This document shows, one piece after another, positions 1-6,089 of a DNA stretch of 7,200 bases. Source of the stretch: Promicromonosporaceae bacterium. GTDB lineage: Bacteria > Actinomycetota > Actinomycetes > Actinomycetales > Cellulomonadaceae. Numbering within the stretch: the first letter of the stretch is position 1; the number at the start of each line of letters is the position of its first letter. The stretch covers positions 1 through 7,200 of the forward strand of contig WQZL01000128.1 in the NCBI GenBank assembly GCA_009780755.1. The letters run 5' to 3'. The notes under the pieces were generated by a model. It worked only from the letters and a program-made list of their open reading frames with translations. It made no database searches and had not been told where the DNA came from. The translations under genes were made by a program, and so were the position numbers.

Positions 1-75
1 GTCTGAGGCTTGCGCCGCATCAACCGAGGCCAAGGAGGCTGTTGAGGAACAGGGAGTCTTGCTTGTGTTTTCCAT
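1..75 (-). CDS. Probable 5' end of the next operon gene (unidentified, cut by window edge)
   Basis: Ten bases after the argR stop, an ATG opens a reading frame of 25 codons that stays open to the window edge. It begins MENTSKTPC and is rich in Ser, Thr and Ala, with no recognisable domain. A weak purine-rich stretch (GGTGG, minus strand, about 85-81) lies 5 bases before the ATG. Close spacing and same strand suggest it continues the arginine operon. In actinobacteria the gene after argR is often argG or argH; this N-terminus matches neither directly, although a short hydrophilic extension before an ArgH core would look like this. Its third codon positions are less GC-rich than those of its neighbours. 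The fragment is too short to name, and an intergenic stretch that happens to be open is possible. Confidence 0.42.
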   Translation of the reverse strand, partial: MENTSKTPCSSTASLASVDAAQASD

Positions 76-85
76 ACTCGCCACC

Positions 86-601
86 CTACGACGCCCCACC
101 GGTGGCGAGGCTGAGAAACTTCCCGGCGAGTTCGCTACCGCCGTTGGAATCGCGAGAAATCACCAAGATGGTGTCATCGCCGGCGATTGTGCCCAGCACG
201 CCGGGGAATGATGACCGGTCGATGGCCGAAGCCAGAAAGCTCGCCGCCCCCGGCGGGGTGCGCAGCACAACCAGGTTGGCGGATGATTCGGCCGAGACGA
301 GCAGGTCAGCACAGTGGCGGGCGAGCTTCGCGGTCACGAACTCCCCGCTCTGGTCGGCAAGCACGCTGCGGTCGCCGCCCTCACCGGGCACGGCGTAGAC
401 GAGAATCCCTGAATCGGTGCGCACCTTTTCCGCTCGCAGTTCGATCAGGTCGCGGGAGAGAGTGGCCTGAGTGACCTGTAGACCTTCGTCTGCCAGAATC
501 GCGGCCAGTTCGGTTTGGGAGTGAATCGCCGTTGTCCACAGAAGTTCGACGATGCGAGCCTGCCTGGCGGCCTTGGTGATGGGGGCGGTTTTCTCGATCA
601 T
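86..601 (-). CDS. argR: Arginine repressor ArgR
   Basis: Encodes a 171-residue transcription regulator that senses arginine and controls arginine biosynthesis genes; family members are hexamers that bind ARG boxes when arginine is present. The N-terminal half is the winged helix-turn-helix domain: SQTELAAIL (28-36) and the recognition helix region VTQATLSRDL (43-52) are typical. After a linker comes the C-terminal oligomerisation and arginine-binding domain, with LVVLRTPPGAA (110-120) and the GTIAGDDT motif (137-144), whose acidic pair contacts arginine in known family structures. Length is normal for actinobacterial ArgR. The ATG overlaps the argF stop by 4 bp (ATGA), so it is probably translationally coupled and made as the last of the six arg genes. 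Because the probable ArgR boxes lie at the argC promoter, the repressor is likely autoregulated. The stop codon is TAG. Confidence 0.97.
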   Translation of the reverse strand: MIEKTAPITKAARQARIVELLWTTAIHSQTELAAILADEGLQVTQATLSRDLIELRAEKVRTDSGILVYAVPGEGGDRSVLADQSGEFVTAKLARHCADLLVSAESSANLVVLRTPPGAASFLASAIDRSSFPGVLGTIAGDDTILVISRDSNGGSELAGKFLSLATGGAS

Positions 602-1539
602 CGCTGCCGCCGTTCCAGCAGCCAGGTAAGGAGCGCCTTCTGCGCGTGAAGGCGATTCTCAGCCTCGTCAAACACCACCGACTGCGGGCCGTCAATCACC
701 TCGGCGGTAATTTCCTTGCCCCGGTAGGCGGGCAGGCAATGCAGCACGATGGCATCGGGTTTGGCGTGGCTGAGTAGGGCCGTATCAAGCCGGAAAGGCA
801 CAAACGGGGTCTCACGTTCGATCGACTGGGCTTCATCACCCATCGACACCCAGGTGTCGGTGGCTATGGCATCGGCTCCGGTCACCGCGGCAACCGGATC
901 GCTGGTGATAGTGACGGAACCCCCTGTAACCGCGGCGATATCGGCGGCCTGAGCGACGACTGTCTCATCCGGGAGGAAGCTAGCTGGCCCGCCAAGCCTG
1001 ACATGCAGTCCGGCGGTAGCCCCGCCGAGCAGATAGGAATTGGCCATGTTGTTCGCGCAGTCCCCAACGTAGGCGAGCGTCTGTCCCTTTATCCCGCCAA
1101 CACCGCCGCGATGCTGGGCGATGGTGAGCAGGTCGGCCAGTACCTGGCAGGGGTGGAAGCCATCGGTGAGTGCGTTGACCACGGGCACCCGTGAGGTCGC
1201 GGCCATCTCCTGTAGACGTTCGTCTGCATACGTGCGCCAGACGATGGCCGCCACCTGGCGGTCGAGTACGCGAGTGGTGTCGGCTATAGATTCGCGAACC
1301 CCGATCTGGGCTAGGTTTCCATCTACGCTCAGCGGGAATCCGCCTAGTTCGGCGATGCCGGCGGCGAAGGAAACCTGGGTGCGGAGCGTCGGCTTGTCCG
1401 TAATGAAGGCGACGGCTCGCGGCCCAGCGAGGGGTTGGCGAACAAACCTGTCCTCCCGGAAGGCCATCGCCAAGTCCAGCACCTTTCGCTGTTCGGCGGG
1501 CGTCAGATCGTCATCGCGCAAAAAGTGGCGCAGGGTCAT
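598..1539 (-). CDS. argF: Ornithine carbamoyltransferase ArgF
   Basis: Encodes a 313-residue cytoplasmic enzyme that joins carbamoyl phosphate and ornithine to give citrulline. Visible motifs are the carbamoyl-phosphate loop region KPTLRTQVSF (49-58), FHPCQVLADL (128-137, the HPxQ motif), the ornithine-side DTWVSMG (228-234, the SMG loop) and HCLPAYRG (267-274) near the C-terminus, followed by the conserved DEAENRLHAQKALL (291-304). The usual Ser-Thr-Arg-Thr of the phosphate loop reads Thr-Leu-Arg-Thr (51-54) here. The SMG loop argues for ornithine rather than acetyl- or succinylornithine as substrate. The gene overlaps argD upstream and argR downstream by 4 bp each. A strong Shine-Dalgarno (AGAGGAG) sits 8 bases before the ATG, inside the argD 3' end, and supports this start. 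Confidence 0.97.
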   Translation of the reverse strand: MTLRHFLRDDDLTPAEQRKVLDLAMAFREDRFVRQPLAGPRAVAFITDKPTLRTQVSFAAGIAELGGFPLSVDGNLAQIGVRESIADTTRVLDRQVAAIVWRTYADERLQEMAATSRVPVVNALTDGFHPCQVLADLLTIAQHRGGVGGIKGQTLAYVGDCANNMANSYLLGGATAGLHVRLGGPASFLPDETVVAQAADIAAVTGGSVTITSDPVAAVTGADAIATDTWVSMGDEAQSIERETPFVPFRLDTALLSHAKPDAIVLHCLPAYRGKEITAEVIDGPQSVVFDEAENRLHAQKALLTWLLERRQR

Positions 1540-2759
1540 GGGGTTTTCTCCTCTATGGTCACTTCCGCGAAGAATCGAACGGCCTCCTGCGCCTGTTCGG
1601 CGGTGAGGATGAGCGGCGGGGCGAGGCGGATGGCATCGGGCGTTACCGCGTTCATGATGAAGCCCGAGTCGAGCGCGGCGGTAACCACCTGAGCGGCGAC
1701 GGGTTGGGTGAGTATGACGGCGAGCAGCAGGCCCGCCCCGCGAACCTCTTTAACCAACGGTGGCTTAGTGGCCTCGATCTCGGTGCGCAGCAGGTTGCCT
1801 ACGCTGATGGCATTGTCTAGGAGGTTGTCATCCTCGATTGCCTTAATGACGGCGAGGGCTGCCGCTGCCGCTGCCGGGTTGCCGCCAAAGGTGGTGCCGT
1901 GCTGTCCGCGACCGAGCAGCGTCGCGGCGCGCTCGCCGAAGGCAACCGCCGCGCCTATTGGATAGCCGCCGCCCAGGCCCTTGGCCAGCGTCAGGACATC
2001 CGGAATGATCCCTTCGCCGATCTCGGGTAGTTGGTGGGCGAACCAGGCTCCGGTGCGGCCCATACCGGTTTGTACCTCGTCGGCAATGAGCAGCGCCCCG
2101 GCAGCGGCGGTCAGCTCCCGCGCCGCCGATAGATAGCCCGGCGGAAGCGAACACACCCCGGCCTCGCCCTGAATGGGTTCGATGAATAGCGCCGCTACGG
2201 GGCCACGCTCTGCCACTACGGCGGGTGAGAACGCCGCAGCCAGCGCGGAAAGATCGCCGAGGGGTAGATGCTCGACGCCAGCGGGCAGCGGCTCGAAGGG
2301 TTCGCGATAGGCGGCCTTGTGGGTCAGGGCAAGGGCACCCATCGTGCGTCCGTGGAAGGCGCCTTCGAGGGCAAGAATGCGCCCACCAACCCGACGGGCC
2401 ATCTTGAACGCAGCCTCCAGCGCCTCCGTGCCGGAGTTGGCGAAGAAGACGCGCGAACCTTTAGGTGCTTGCCCCAGTCGAAGCAGGGTTTCGGCCAGCT
2501 CAATCTGCGGCTCGGAGGCAAAGAAGTTGGAAATGTGACCCAGTGTGGCCCACTGCTTGCTGACTGCCGCCGTCAGCGCGGGGTGGGCGTGACCAAGCGC
2601 GTTTACCGCGATGCCGGAAAGGAGATCGAGGTAGCGTTTGCCTTCGGTATCCCAGACGTGGCAGCCCTCACCGCGCACGAGGACGCGCTGGGGTGGTCCG
2701 AAGGTGTCCATCACGGCGTGGGTGTAGCGGGTGGTCCAGGCGGTGTCTGCTGTGTTCAT
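1536..2759 (-). CDS. argD: Acetylornithine aminotransferase ArgD
   Basis: Encodes a 407-residue PLP-dependent class III aminotransferase. It moves the amino group of glutamate to N-acetylglutamate 5-semialdehyde, giving N-acetylornithine. Seen in order: the phosphate-binding NSGTEALEAA (108-117), GAFHGRT (133-139), EPIQGEAGV (194-202), DEVQTGMGRTG (227-237) with the Asp that contacts the pyridine ring, LAKGLGGGYPIGA (258-270) with the Schiff-base lysine K260, and HGTTFGGNP (287-295). Length is normal. The ATG overlaps the argB stop by 4 bp and the stop overlaps the argF start by 4 bp. ArgD-type enzymes may also act on succinyl-diaminopimelate in lysine synthesis; the sequence cannot decide that. 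Its place in the arg operon makes the arginine role secure. Confidence 0.97.
   Translation of the reverse strand: MNTADTAWTTRYTHAVMDTFGPPQRVLVRGEGCHVWDTEGKRYLDLLSGIAVNALGHAHPALTAAVSKQWATLGHISNFFASEPQIELAETLLRLGQAPKGSRVFFANSGTEALEAAFKMARRVGGRILALEGAFHGRTMGALALTHKAAYREPFEPLPAGVEHLPLGDLSALAAAFSPAVVAERGPVAALFIEPIQGEAGVCSLPPGYLSAARELTAAAGALLIADEVQTGMGRTGAWFAHQLPEIGEGIIPDVLTLAKGLGGGYPIGAAVAFGERAATLLGRGQHGTTFGGNPAAAAAALAVIKAIEDDNLLDNAISVGNLLRTEIEATKPPLVKEVRGAGLLLAVILTQPVAAQVVTAALDSGFIMNAVTPDAIRLAPPLILTAEQAQEAVRFFAEVTIEEKTP
1548..1554 (-). promoter_or_regulatory. Strong ribosome binding site for argF
   Basis: The minus strand reads AGAGGAG, 8 bases before the argF ATG at 1539, within the last codons of argD. 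It is the clearest Shine-Dalgarno among the arg genes. It fixes the argF start and suggests argF can recruit ribosomes itself as well as by coupling to argD termination. Confidence 0.75.
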
Positions 2760-3703
2760 TGGTTGCTCGCTTCACTGTTGGTGACTTCAACCGGCCCAAT
2801 CACCGGCTGGTCATCGGGCACCACCATCGTGCCCACCCCCTTAGCGGTGAATACCTCTAGGAGTACGCTGTGGGGCTGCCGTCCATCGATCACCGTGGCT
2901 CTGGAGACGCCGCCTGCCACGGCCCGTAGACAAGCCTCCATTTTGGGCACCATGCCGGATTCTAAGGTGGGCAGCAGCTCGCGTAGTTCGGCGGCGGTGA
3001 TGCGTTCCACCAGCGATGACTTGTCGGGCCAGGCTCGGTACAACCCTTCTATGTCGGTAAGCACGATCAGTTTCTTGGCGCCGAGCGCCACGGCCAGGGC
3101 GGCGGCAGCGGTGTCGGCATTCACGTTGAGCACCTTTGTGGGATCGGCCACATCTGGGGCAATCGAAGAGACTACGGGGATGCGCCCGGCAGCCAGGATG
3201 TCCTCGACTGCGGCCGGGTTCACGGCCGTGACGTCGCCCACCAGGCCGATGTCCACCGGTTCGCCAGCCACCGTGGCCGGACGTCGGGTGGCCCCGAACA
3301 GGCCACCGTCTTCCCCCGAAAGGCCCACCGCGAGTGGCCCATGCGCGTTGATAAGCCCGACGAGTTCGCGCCCGACCTGGCCGGTTAGCACCATGCGCAC
3401 CACATCCATCGTCTCGGGGGTGGTGACGCGCAGGCCGCCCCGGAACTCGGAGGCGATGCCGAGGCGGTCGAGCATGGCGTTGATCTGCGGGCCGCCACCA
3501 TGCACCACCACTGGGCGCAGCCCAACTTGGCGGAGGAACACCATGTCTTGGGCGAAGGCTGCCTTCAGCTCGTCGTCGATCATGGCGTTGCCGCCGTACT
3601 TGACCACTACCAGCGCACCGGCGAACTCCTGTAGCCAAGGCAGCGCTTCGATCAATACCTTGGCCTTTTGATCCGGGGGGAGATGAAGCATGGAATCACT
3701 CAT
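2756..3703 (-). CDS. argB: Acetylglutamate kinase ArgB, probably arginine-inhibited
   Basis: Encodes a 315-residue amino acid kinase that phosphorylates N-acetylglutamate with ATP, usually the committed and controlled step. Motifs: VVVKYGGNAM (32-41) with catalytic K35, HGGGPQI (68-74), GLRVTT (90-95), the acetylglutamate-binding NVNADTAA (193-200) and the nucleotide-side MVPKMEA (251-257) with K254. A helical segment of about 20 residues precedes the core, and the C-terminal HSVLLEVFTAKGVGT (278-292) keeps the His, Glu and Gly associated with arginine-sensitive hexameric family members, so feedback inhibition is inferred. The first ATG (3703) overlaps the argJ stop by 4 bp but has no clear Shine-Dalgarno. 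An in-frame ATG at codon 5 (3691) is an alternative start; the ATGA pattern of the whole operon favours the first. Confidence 0.97.
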   Translation of the reverse strand: MSDSMLHLPPDQKAKVLIEALPWLQEFAGALVVVKYGGNAMIDDELKAAFAQDMVFLRQVGLRPVVVHGGGPQINAMLDRLGIASEFRGGLRVTTPETMDVVRMVLTGQVGRELVGLINAHGPLAVGLSGEDGGLFGATRRPATVAGEPVDIGLVGDVTAVNPAAVEDILAAGRIPVVSSIAPDVADPTKVLNVNADTAAAALAVALGAKKLIVLTDIEGLYRAWPDKSSLVERITAAELRELLPTLESGMVPKMEACLRAVAGGVSRATVIDGRQPHSVLLEVFTAKGVGTMVVPDDQPVIGPVEVTNSEASNQ

Positions 3704-4896
3704 GTTGAATAAGCACTGTTCTCGTGGACGTAGTCATGGGTAAGGTCGTTAGTGAGCAACGTGGCCTCAGCGTTCCCGGCGTGTAGATCTATGTCTACCT
3801 GTACTTCACGGCTGACAGCGAGGTCTACTAGTTCGCGAGGCTCACCAACTCCTCCGGCTCGGCAAACCTTCACCCCGTTGATTGCCACATCCAAAGAATC
3901 AGGGTCGAAGGGAGCGACTTCCTCCGGCACGGTGCCCACGGCGGAGAGTACGCGCCCCCAGTTCGGGTCGTTGCCAAAGATGGCTGCCTTGAACAAATTG
4001 GATCTAGCCACGGCACGAGCCACGGCCACAGCTGCGTTTTCGGTGGTGGCGCCGCGCACGGTAATAACAATGTCGTGGCTGGCACCTTCCGCATCGGCCA
4101 CGAGTTGGCGGGCCAGGTCGGCGCAGGCTGCGGTAAGCGCCTCGGCGAAAACCGCCGCATCCGGGCTGACGCCGCTAGCCCCGTTGGCCAGCAGGATCAC
4201 GGTGTCATTGGTGGACATACAGCCGTCAGAATCGACGCGGTCGAAGGTGGTGGCCGTGGCGGCCCGCAGGGCAGCATCGGCCAGTTTGGCGTCCACGTTG
4301 GCGTCCGTGGTAAGCACGCAAAGCATGGTGGCTAAGCCGGGAGCCAACATCCCGGCGCCTTTGGCCATGCCGCCAATGCTCCATCCGCCGGGATCAACTG
4401 CCAGCGTTTGCTTGGGACGGGTGTCGGTGGTCATGATGGCAACCGCTGCGTCGGCGCCGCCTTGCCAGGCTCCGTCCTCGCCGCCGTCTTCATACGCATC
4501 CAGCTGAAGCTCTGCCTGCTCGATGCCAGGCAACAGCTTGTCCATGTTCAGCCGTTCCCCGATCAGCCCGGTGCTGCATACCAACACCTCGGTCGGCTCG
4601 CAGCTAAGCAGCAAGGCTGCGCGCTCGGCGGTGGCAACGGTGTCGGCGTAGCCTGGCTTCCCGGTGCAGGCGTTGGCACCGCCGGAGTTAAGCACAACGG
4701 CGCGCGCCCTGCCGTCGGCCACGGCCTGCCGCGTCCAGGCCACGGGGGCGGCGTGAACACGATTGGCGGTGAGTACGGCGGCGGCCACCCGGCTTGGACC
4801 TTCATTGACGATGAGAGCCAGATCGGGTTTGCCCGATGCCTTCAGCCCGGCGGTCACCCCGGCGGCGCGAAAGCCTTTGGGCGCGGTCACGCTCAT
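3700..4896 (-). CDS. argJ: Ornithine acetyltransferase ArgJ (glutamate N-acetyltransferase)
   Basis: Encodes a 398-residue Ntn-fold enzyme that transfers the acetyl group from N-acetylornithine to glutamate, releasing ornithine and closing the cyclic arginine pathway. Bifunctional members also use acetyl-CoA; the sequence alone does not settle which type this is. The self-cleavage site is clear: KGAGMLAPGLATML (179-192), in which T190 becomes the N-terminal nucleophile of the beta chain after autoproteolysis between A189 and T190. CSTGLIGERL (107-116), the oxyanion-hole region, and NDPNWGR in the beta chain are also family hallmarks, as is the C-terminus DLTHDYVHENSAYS. Length is normal. Both ends overlap neighbours by 4 bp. 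A Shine-Dalgarno AAGGGA (minus strand 4909-4904) lies 7 bases before the ATG. With ArgJ present, a separate acetylornithine deacetylase is not needed. Confidence 0.97.
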   Translation of the reverse strand: MSVTAPKGFRAAGVTAGLKASGKPDLALIVNEGPSRVAAAVLTANRVHAAPVAWTRQAVADGRARAVVLNSGGANACTGKPGYADTVATAERAALLLSCEPTEVLVCSTGLIGERLNMDKLLPGIEQAELQLDAYEDGGEDGAWQGGADAAVAIMTTDTRPKQTLAVDPGGWSIGGMAKGAGMLAPGLATMLCVLTTDANVDAKLADAALRAATATTFDRVDSDGCMSTNDTVILLANGASGVSPDAAVFAEALTAACADLARQLVADAEGASHDIVITVRGATTENAAVAVARAVARSNLFKAAIFGNDPNWGRVLSAVGTVPEEVAPFDPDSLDVAINGVKVCRAGGVGEPRELVDLAVSREVQVDIDLHAGNAEATLLTNDLTHDYVHENSAYST

Positions 4897-6017
4897 GGCG
4901 CAATCCCTTCAGTGGTCAGGCCCGTGGTCTCGGGCAGGCCGAGGGCGATGTTCAGGGATTGGATCGCGGCCCCGGCGGTGCCCTTGACCAGATTGTCGAT
5001 GGCGGTGACGGTAACGATGCGCCCGGCAGCGGTGTCCACGACCACCTGGATCAGCGCGGTATTGGCACCGAGAGTCATCGCGGTGGAGGGCCACTGGCCT
5101 TCGGGAAGTACCTGCACGAAGAGTTCGTCGGCGTAGGCATCACACCAAACCTGCCGGATGGCGGCGCGGGTATCGGCCTGACCGGGCGAGGTGTCGGCGG
5201 CCAACCGGTCGAGCCAGTACCTTGTGAGACGTCCGGTGGCGGTGGCGAGAATACCGCGTGACATTGGCACCAGCGTTGGGGTGAAGCTGATGGTCACCGG
5301 TTCGGCATCGGCGCCCGCCGCTATCTGGAGGTTCTGAGTGATTTCGGGAATATGTCGGTGTGTGCCACCAACCGCGTAGGGTGCCGCCGCCCCGAGTCCT
5401 TCCGCCGCGAGCAGGTGCGCCTTGAGCCCCTTGCCCGCGCCGGAGTAGCCGTTGACAAGCACGGCGACAAGGTCGCTCTGCTCAATCACGCCCTCGGCGA
5501 TGCCGGGCTGTAAACCTAACGTTACTGCCGTAACGTTGCAGCCGGGAACGGCGATCCGCTTCACCCCGACGAGCAGGTCGCGGCCGCGCCGCACGGCATG
5601 GCTGGTCGAGCAGATCAACTCGGGCATTCCATAGGGCCAGACGCCCATCCATTCGCTGCCGTAGAACTGCTGCCAGGCTTCCGGGTCGATCAGGCGATGG
5701 TCGGCGCCGAGATCAAGGACTAGCACGTCATCGGGCAGCTGTGCGGCGATCTCTCCCGATGCGCCGTGGGGCAGGGCCAACACCACTACGTCATGCCCGG
5801 CCAGCACCTCGGGTGTGGTCGGCTCCAGCACCCGGTTGGCCAGCGTGCGCAGGTGCGGGTGCACCCCACCGAGACGCGCCCCGGCGTTGGCATGGGCGGT
5901 CAGCGCGCCAATTTCTAGGTTCGGATGCCCGACCGCCAATCGCAGCACCTCGCCCCCGGCATACCCAGATGCCCCGGCCACGGCCACCCGAATCCGTCTC
6001 GCTTCAATCACCTGCAT
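4893..6017 (-). CDS. argC: N-acetyl-gamma-glutamyl-phosphate reductase ArgC
   Basis: Encodes an enzyme of up to 374 residues that reduces N-acetylglutamyl phosphate to the semialdehyde with NADPH. The Rossmann motif VAVAGASGYAGGE (11-23) is at the N-terminus. The catalytic cysteine is C160 in VPGCNVTAV (157-165), a variant of the more common PGCYPT. The later SGAGKGLKAHL (192-202) and GGTHRHIPEI (217-226) carry the conserved glycine loop and histidines, and DNLVKGTAGAAIQ (341-353) is the usual C-terminal motif. It is first in the arg operon. The ATG at 6017 has no Shine-Dalgarno and falls within the AT-rich promoter/operator. A GTG at codon 3 (6011) would suit a leaderless transcript, giving 372 residues; the Rossmann core is unaffected. 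Codons 167 and 169 are TTA, next to a perfect inverted repeat. Confidence 0.96.
   Translation of the reverse strand: MQVIEARRIRVAVAGASGYAGGEVLRLAVGHPNLEIGALTAHANAGARLGGVHPHLRTLANRVLEPTTPEVLAGHDVVVLALPHGASGEIAAQLPDDVLVLDLGADHRLIDPEAWQQFYGSEWMGVWPYGMPELICSTSHAVRRGRDLLVGVKRIAVPGCNVTAVTLGLQPGIAEGVIEQSDLVAVLVNGYSGAGKGLKAHLLAAEGLGAAAPYAVGGTHRHIPEITQNLQIAAGADAEPVTISFTPTLVPMSRGILATATGRLTRYWLDRLAADTSPGQADTRAAIRQVWCDAYADELFVQVLPEGQWPSTAMTLGANTALIQVVVDTAAGRIVTVTAIDNLVKGTAGAAIQSLNIALGLPETTGLTTEGIAP
4904..4909 (-). promoter_or_regulatory. Ribosome binding site for argJ
   Basis: The minus strand reads AAGGGA 7 bases before the argJ ATG, inside the argC 3' end. It supports the start at 4896, which also gives the ATGA overlap with the argC stop. 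Confidence 0.6.
5518..5537. repeat. Perfect 8-bp inverted repeat with 4-base loop inside argC
   Basis: AACGTTAC, four bases, then GTAACGTT on the plus strand. It overlaps the codons right after the catalytic Cys160 of ArgC (Asn-Val-Thr-Ala-Val-Thr). It is AT-richer than its surroundings and could form a small mRNA hairpin or be a protein site. The repeated Val-Thr coding may produce it by chance. Confidence 0.5.
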
Positions 6018-6037
6018 AACTATACATAGCGATGCAT
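6012..6037 (-). promoter_or_regulatory. Putative ArgR operator (ARG boxes) at the argC promoter
   Basis: In the direction of transcription this AT-rich patch holds three related hexamers, ATGCAT (6037-6032), ATGTAT (6027-6022) and ATGCAG (6017-6012), each starting exactly 10 bp after the last, so they face the same side of the helix. The first part, with the preceding CC, resembles actinomycete ARG boxes as I recall them (CCATGCAT-type half-sites). It covers the putative -10 and the argC start, so a bound repressor would block transcription. ArgR is encoded at the end of the same operon. Binding is inferred, not shown. Confidence 0.65.
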
Positions 6038-6089
6038 GGATGCCGCTCCATCGCCCGCGTGAGTTGATAGGAGACGATTTTACTTGCGG
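6018..6089. other. Intergenic gap between the SDR gene and argC
   Basis: This 72-bp gap is the only real gap between genes in the window. Its argC-proximal third holds the promoter/operator. The rest (about 6038-6089) shows no strong hairpin with a T-run, so no intrinsic terminator for the SDR gene is visible, and some read-through from pheT/SDR into arg is possible. Confidence 0.6.
6019..6024 (-). promoter_or_regulatory. Putative -10 element of the arg operon promoter
   Basis: The minus strand reads TATAGT, matching the TANNNT actinobacterial -10 pattern. No convincing -35 is seen about 17 bases upstream. The expected transcription start, roughly 7 bases downstream, falls at 6012-6011, directly on the in-frame GTG that is codon 3 of argC. 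That would give a leaderless mRNA. The element lies inside the putative ArgR operator. Confidence 0.5.

Noticed and set aside
42..398. A plus-strand frame at the left edge opposite argR
   Set aside because: Overlaps the well-supported argR on the other strand; composition is shadow-like (Pro/Ser/Arg-rich).
2268..3671. A 467-codon open frame on the plus strand opposite argD and argB
   Set aside because: It is antisense to two genes with complete catalytic motifs, has low-complexity Ser/Thr/Arg composition and shows no domain. Long antisense frames are expected in GC-rich coding DNA.
3782..3797. Short inverted repeat GTAGA...TCTAC inside argJ
   Set aside because: Only 5 bp of stem within coding sequence; expected by chance.
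3752..4507. A 251-codon plus-strand frame opposite argJ
   Set aside because: Ser/Ala/Thr-rich translation typical of the reverse complement of GC-rich codons; no domain or ribosome binding site seen.
4408..5136. A 242-codon plus-strand frame opposite argJ and argC
   Set aside because: It is Gly/Ala/Val-rich, has no recognisable motif and lies wholly opposite conserved genes; an antisense shadow.
6038..6089. Possible terminator between the SDR gene and argC
   Set aside because: Only a 4-bp GATG/CATC stem is seen and there is no T-run; too weak to call a terminator.
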